Shown here piece by piece: positions 4,207 through 5,620 of a stretch of DNA of 5,620 nt (positions within the stretch are counted from its first letter, which is position 1; every line of letters starts with the position of its first letter). Where the stretch lies: contig CANOFI010000160.1 of the NCBI GenBank assembly GCA_947565255.1, positions 1 to 5,620 on the forward strand. The letters run 5' to 3'. The notes below the pieces were generated by a model that was not told the DNA's origin, searched no databases, and saw nothing but the letters and a program-made list of their open reading frames with translations. The DNA comes from an uncultured Lachnospiraceae bacterium. Its GTDB lineage: Bacteria; Bacillota; Clostridia; Lachnospirales; Lachnospiraceae. Made by a program: the position numbers and the translations under genes.

Positions 4207-5123
4207 TTCTTGCAGGTTTTTTGGGCGGCGGGGCGGCGATGTATGTTTTGCAGAGAAGGCGGCGGAGAAGGGAGCTTAAAAGGGCTGTCTTACTTGCGGA
4301 GGATATTTTGAATGAGCGTGAGGTACGGATGGCAGCTCTGGGGCAGGAGACTCTTTACGGAAAGCTGGAGCACCGCCTTGTGCGTGTGCAGGAGATGATG
4401 CAGGGCAGCCGGGATGAGGCGAGGAGGAGCAGGGATGAGATTCAGAGGCTTATATCTGAGATTGCCCACCAGATGCGTACGCCCCTTGCGAACCTGGAGA
4501 CGTATATCGGATTTTTGCAGGAGATTGCGGAGGATTCCGGGCAGGAGGGGCTTTGGCGGTCTGCGGATGCCGCGGAGGAAAGCGCGGGCAAGCTGCATTT
4601 CCTTGTGGAGAGCTTTATCCGGATATCCCGGCTGGAGCAGCATATTATTCAGATTAAGAAGGAAGAGACGGACATTTTAAAGACGGTCAGAAATGCGTTG
4701 GGGCAGATTCAGTGCCGGGCGGAGGAGAAGGAGATTGAGGTGTCGGTTGATTTTCCCGGGCGGGCGAGCTGCGCCCATGATGGGAACTGGCTTGGGGAGG
4801 CGCTTTTTAATATTTTCGACAACGCGGTGAAGTACAGCCGGGAGGGAGGCGCGATTGCGGTGTCCGTGACGGAAGATGAGATGTTCTTAAAGGTTTGTGT
4901 GAGGGATTACGGAATTGGGATCGAGGCGGGCGAGGAGTGCCAGGTTTTCCGGCGGTTTTACCGGGGAAAGCGGGTTACCTCCCAGGAAGGATTTGGGCTT
5001 GGGCTTTATCTGGCGCGGGAGATTGTGAATATGCATGGCGGCTTTTTGGTGGTAAAGAGAATGGAGCCGGGGTTAATGATGGAAGTGGATCTTCCGGGTG
5101 GTTTATCTGGTCGTTGTCTGTAA
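4182..5123 (+). CDS. Sensor histidine kinase with one N-terminal TM helix
   Basis: A 313-residue histidine kinase, very likely phosphorylating the response regulator encoded just upstream. One hydrophobic segment (about 5-23) anchors the N-terminus, followed by an arginine run (25-30) that should stay in the cytoplasm. There is no extracellular sensing domain, so any signal must come from within the membrane, from the cytoplasm or from a partner protein. A coiled-coil-like linker (about 31-90) leads to the HisKA helix with His96 in EIAHQMRTPLANLE; the residue after His is Gln, not the more common Glu. The ATPase domain shows the N box EALFNIFDNAVKYS (206-219, Asn214), the G1 box RDYGIGI (241-247), the F-box region VFRRFYRG and the G2 box GFGLGLYLARE (270-280). 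All boxes look intact. The ATG at 4182 is chosen for AGAGGA 9 nt upstream; ATG codons at 4188 and 4194 are alternatives. No terminator separates it from the RhuM gene. Confidence 0.93.
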   Translation: MCMEMIFGVLAGFLGGGAAMYVLQRRRRRRELKRAVLLAEDILNEREVRMAALGQETLYGKLEHRLVRVQEMMQGSRDEARRSRDEIQRLISEIAHQMRTPLANLETYIGFLQEIAEDSGQEGLWRSADAAEESAGKLHFLVESFIRISRLEQHIIQIKKEETDILKTVRNALGQIQCRAEEKEIEVSVDFPGRASCAHDGNWLGEALFNIFDNAVKYSREGGAIAVSVTEDEMFLKVCVRDYGIGIEAGEECQVFRRFYRGKRVTSQEGFGLGLYLAREIVNMHGGFLVVKRMEPGLMMEVDLPGGLSGRCL

Positions 5124-5165
5124 TGCAGAGAGAATTTTAAAGAATATTTACACAGGGAGGGTATT

Positions 5166-5620
5166 ATGCCGCAATCAAAAATAATTATGTACACTACCGA
5201 AGACGGGGTCACAAAAATAGAAGTAACATTTGACCATGATACGGTTTGGCTTTCCATTGATCAGATGGCTGAATTATTTCAGCGGGATAAAAGTGTGATA
5301 GGGAAACATATAAGAAATATTTTCAAAGAAGGCGAATTGGTAAAAGAAACAGTTTGGGCAAAATTTGCCTATACTGCGTCGGATGGCAAGACTTATCAGG
5401 TGGATTTTTATAATTTAGATGTTATTATTTCCGTTGGCTATCGGGTAAAATCCTTTAGAGGAACACAATTTAGAATATGGGCGACATCTGTTTTGAAAGA
5501 ATATATGAAAAAAGGATTTGCACTGGATGATGACCGCCTGAAAAATCTTGGCGGTGGAAACTATTTTGATGAGTTATTGTCCCGTATTCGCGATATTCGT
5601 TCATCTGAAAAGGTATTTTG
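5166..5620 (+). CDS. RhuM-family protein, 5' part only
   Basis: The first 151 codons of a gene cut by the window edge, with no stop codon in frame. It matches the RhuM family, named from a gene of Salmonella pathogenicity island 3 and widespread in accessory regions; its biochemical role is not established. Seen here are DGVTKIEVTFDHDTVWLS (13-30), an HTH-like segment IDQMAELFQRDKSVIGKHIR (31-50), IFKEGEL (52-58), the hallmark FYNLDVIISVGYRVKS (81-96), RGTQFRIWAT (98-107) and a segment running through RIRDIRSSEKVF at the edge. The N-terminal part resembles phage antirepressor-type DNA-binding regions. A GGGAGG site (5155-5160) lies 5 nt before the ATG. By hand count about 36% of bases 5161-5620 are G or C, well below the kinase gene, and codons are AT-rich. 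This suggests a separate origin from its neighbours. It may have its own promoter or read through from the kinase gene 42 nt upstream. Confidence 0.88.
   Translation, partial: MPQSKIIMYTTEDGVTKIEVTFDHDTVWLSIDQMAELFQRDKSVIGKHIRNIFKEGELVKETVWAKFAYTASDGKTYQVDFYNLDVIISVGYRVKSFRGTQFRIWATSVLKEYMKKGFALDDDRLKNLGGGNYFDELLSRIRDIRSSEKVF

Noticed and set aside
5114..5142. Promoter for the RhuM gene (TTGTCT at 5114-5119 with an AT-rich -10 about 17 nt on)
   Set aside because: The -10 position (around 5137-5142) matches the consensus poorly. AT-rich DNA here gives such matches by chance.

Overview
The window looks like a chromosomal accessory stretch from a Gram-positive, Lachnospiraceae/Clostridia-type gut Firmicute. 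This rests on purine-rich AGGAGG-type ribosome binding sites, a lipoprotein with a Gram-positive style signal, a membrane-embedded XRE regulator, an OmpR-type two-component pair and moderate GC. It is inference from style and families, not from a marker gene.

Layout. Bases 1-105 hold a terminator-like inverted repeat and the leader of a small helix-hairpin-helix (Cdd1 family) gene, 106-435 (+). Three bases beyond it, facing the other way, is a two-gene unit: a membrane XRE-family regulator (984-1937, -) followed 2 nt later by a lipoprotein (439-981, -). A control region of about 250 bp (1938-2186) separates the regulator from the rightward genes. It holds a bulged hairpin in the regulator's leader, a leftward promoter, a G-rich tract, a rightward extended -10 promoter and a possible 21-codon upstream ORF.

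Rightward genes. A MacroD-type macrodomain protein (2187-2765) overlaps by 4 nt a cysteine-rich DUF3795 protein (2762-3166), so the two are probably translationally coupled. The DUF3795 gene appears to have lost an internal block and changed frame: the tail expected for the family lies in a neighbouring frame that runs to 3215. Next come an OmpR/PhoB-type response regulator (3212-4012) with an unclear start and an unusual insert in its receiver domain, and a short one-TM histidine kinase (4182-5123). Between these two is an array of about four and a half degenerate 31-37 bp repeats (4047-4206), whose last units supply the kinase's ribosome binding site and start codon. The 3' end holds the first 151 codons of a RhuM-family gene (5166 to the window edge). 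Its GC is about 36% by hand count, clearly lower than the kinase gene before it, which suggests acquired DNA.

How they may work together. Two separate signalling modules can be seen: a one-component membrane regulator with a lipoprotein partner, and a phosphorelay pair with no visible transporter or target operon. The macrodomain/DUF3795 pair suggests ADP-ribose-related chemistry linked to a metal-binding protein. No ADP-ribosyltransferase is present, so no complete new defence or toxin system can be claimed. The most distinctive signals are the repeat array that forms the kinase's translation start, the rearranged DUF3795 gene, and the possible MCGR-starting small ORF upstream of the macrodomain gene.
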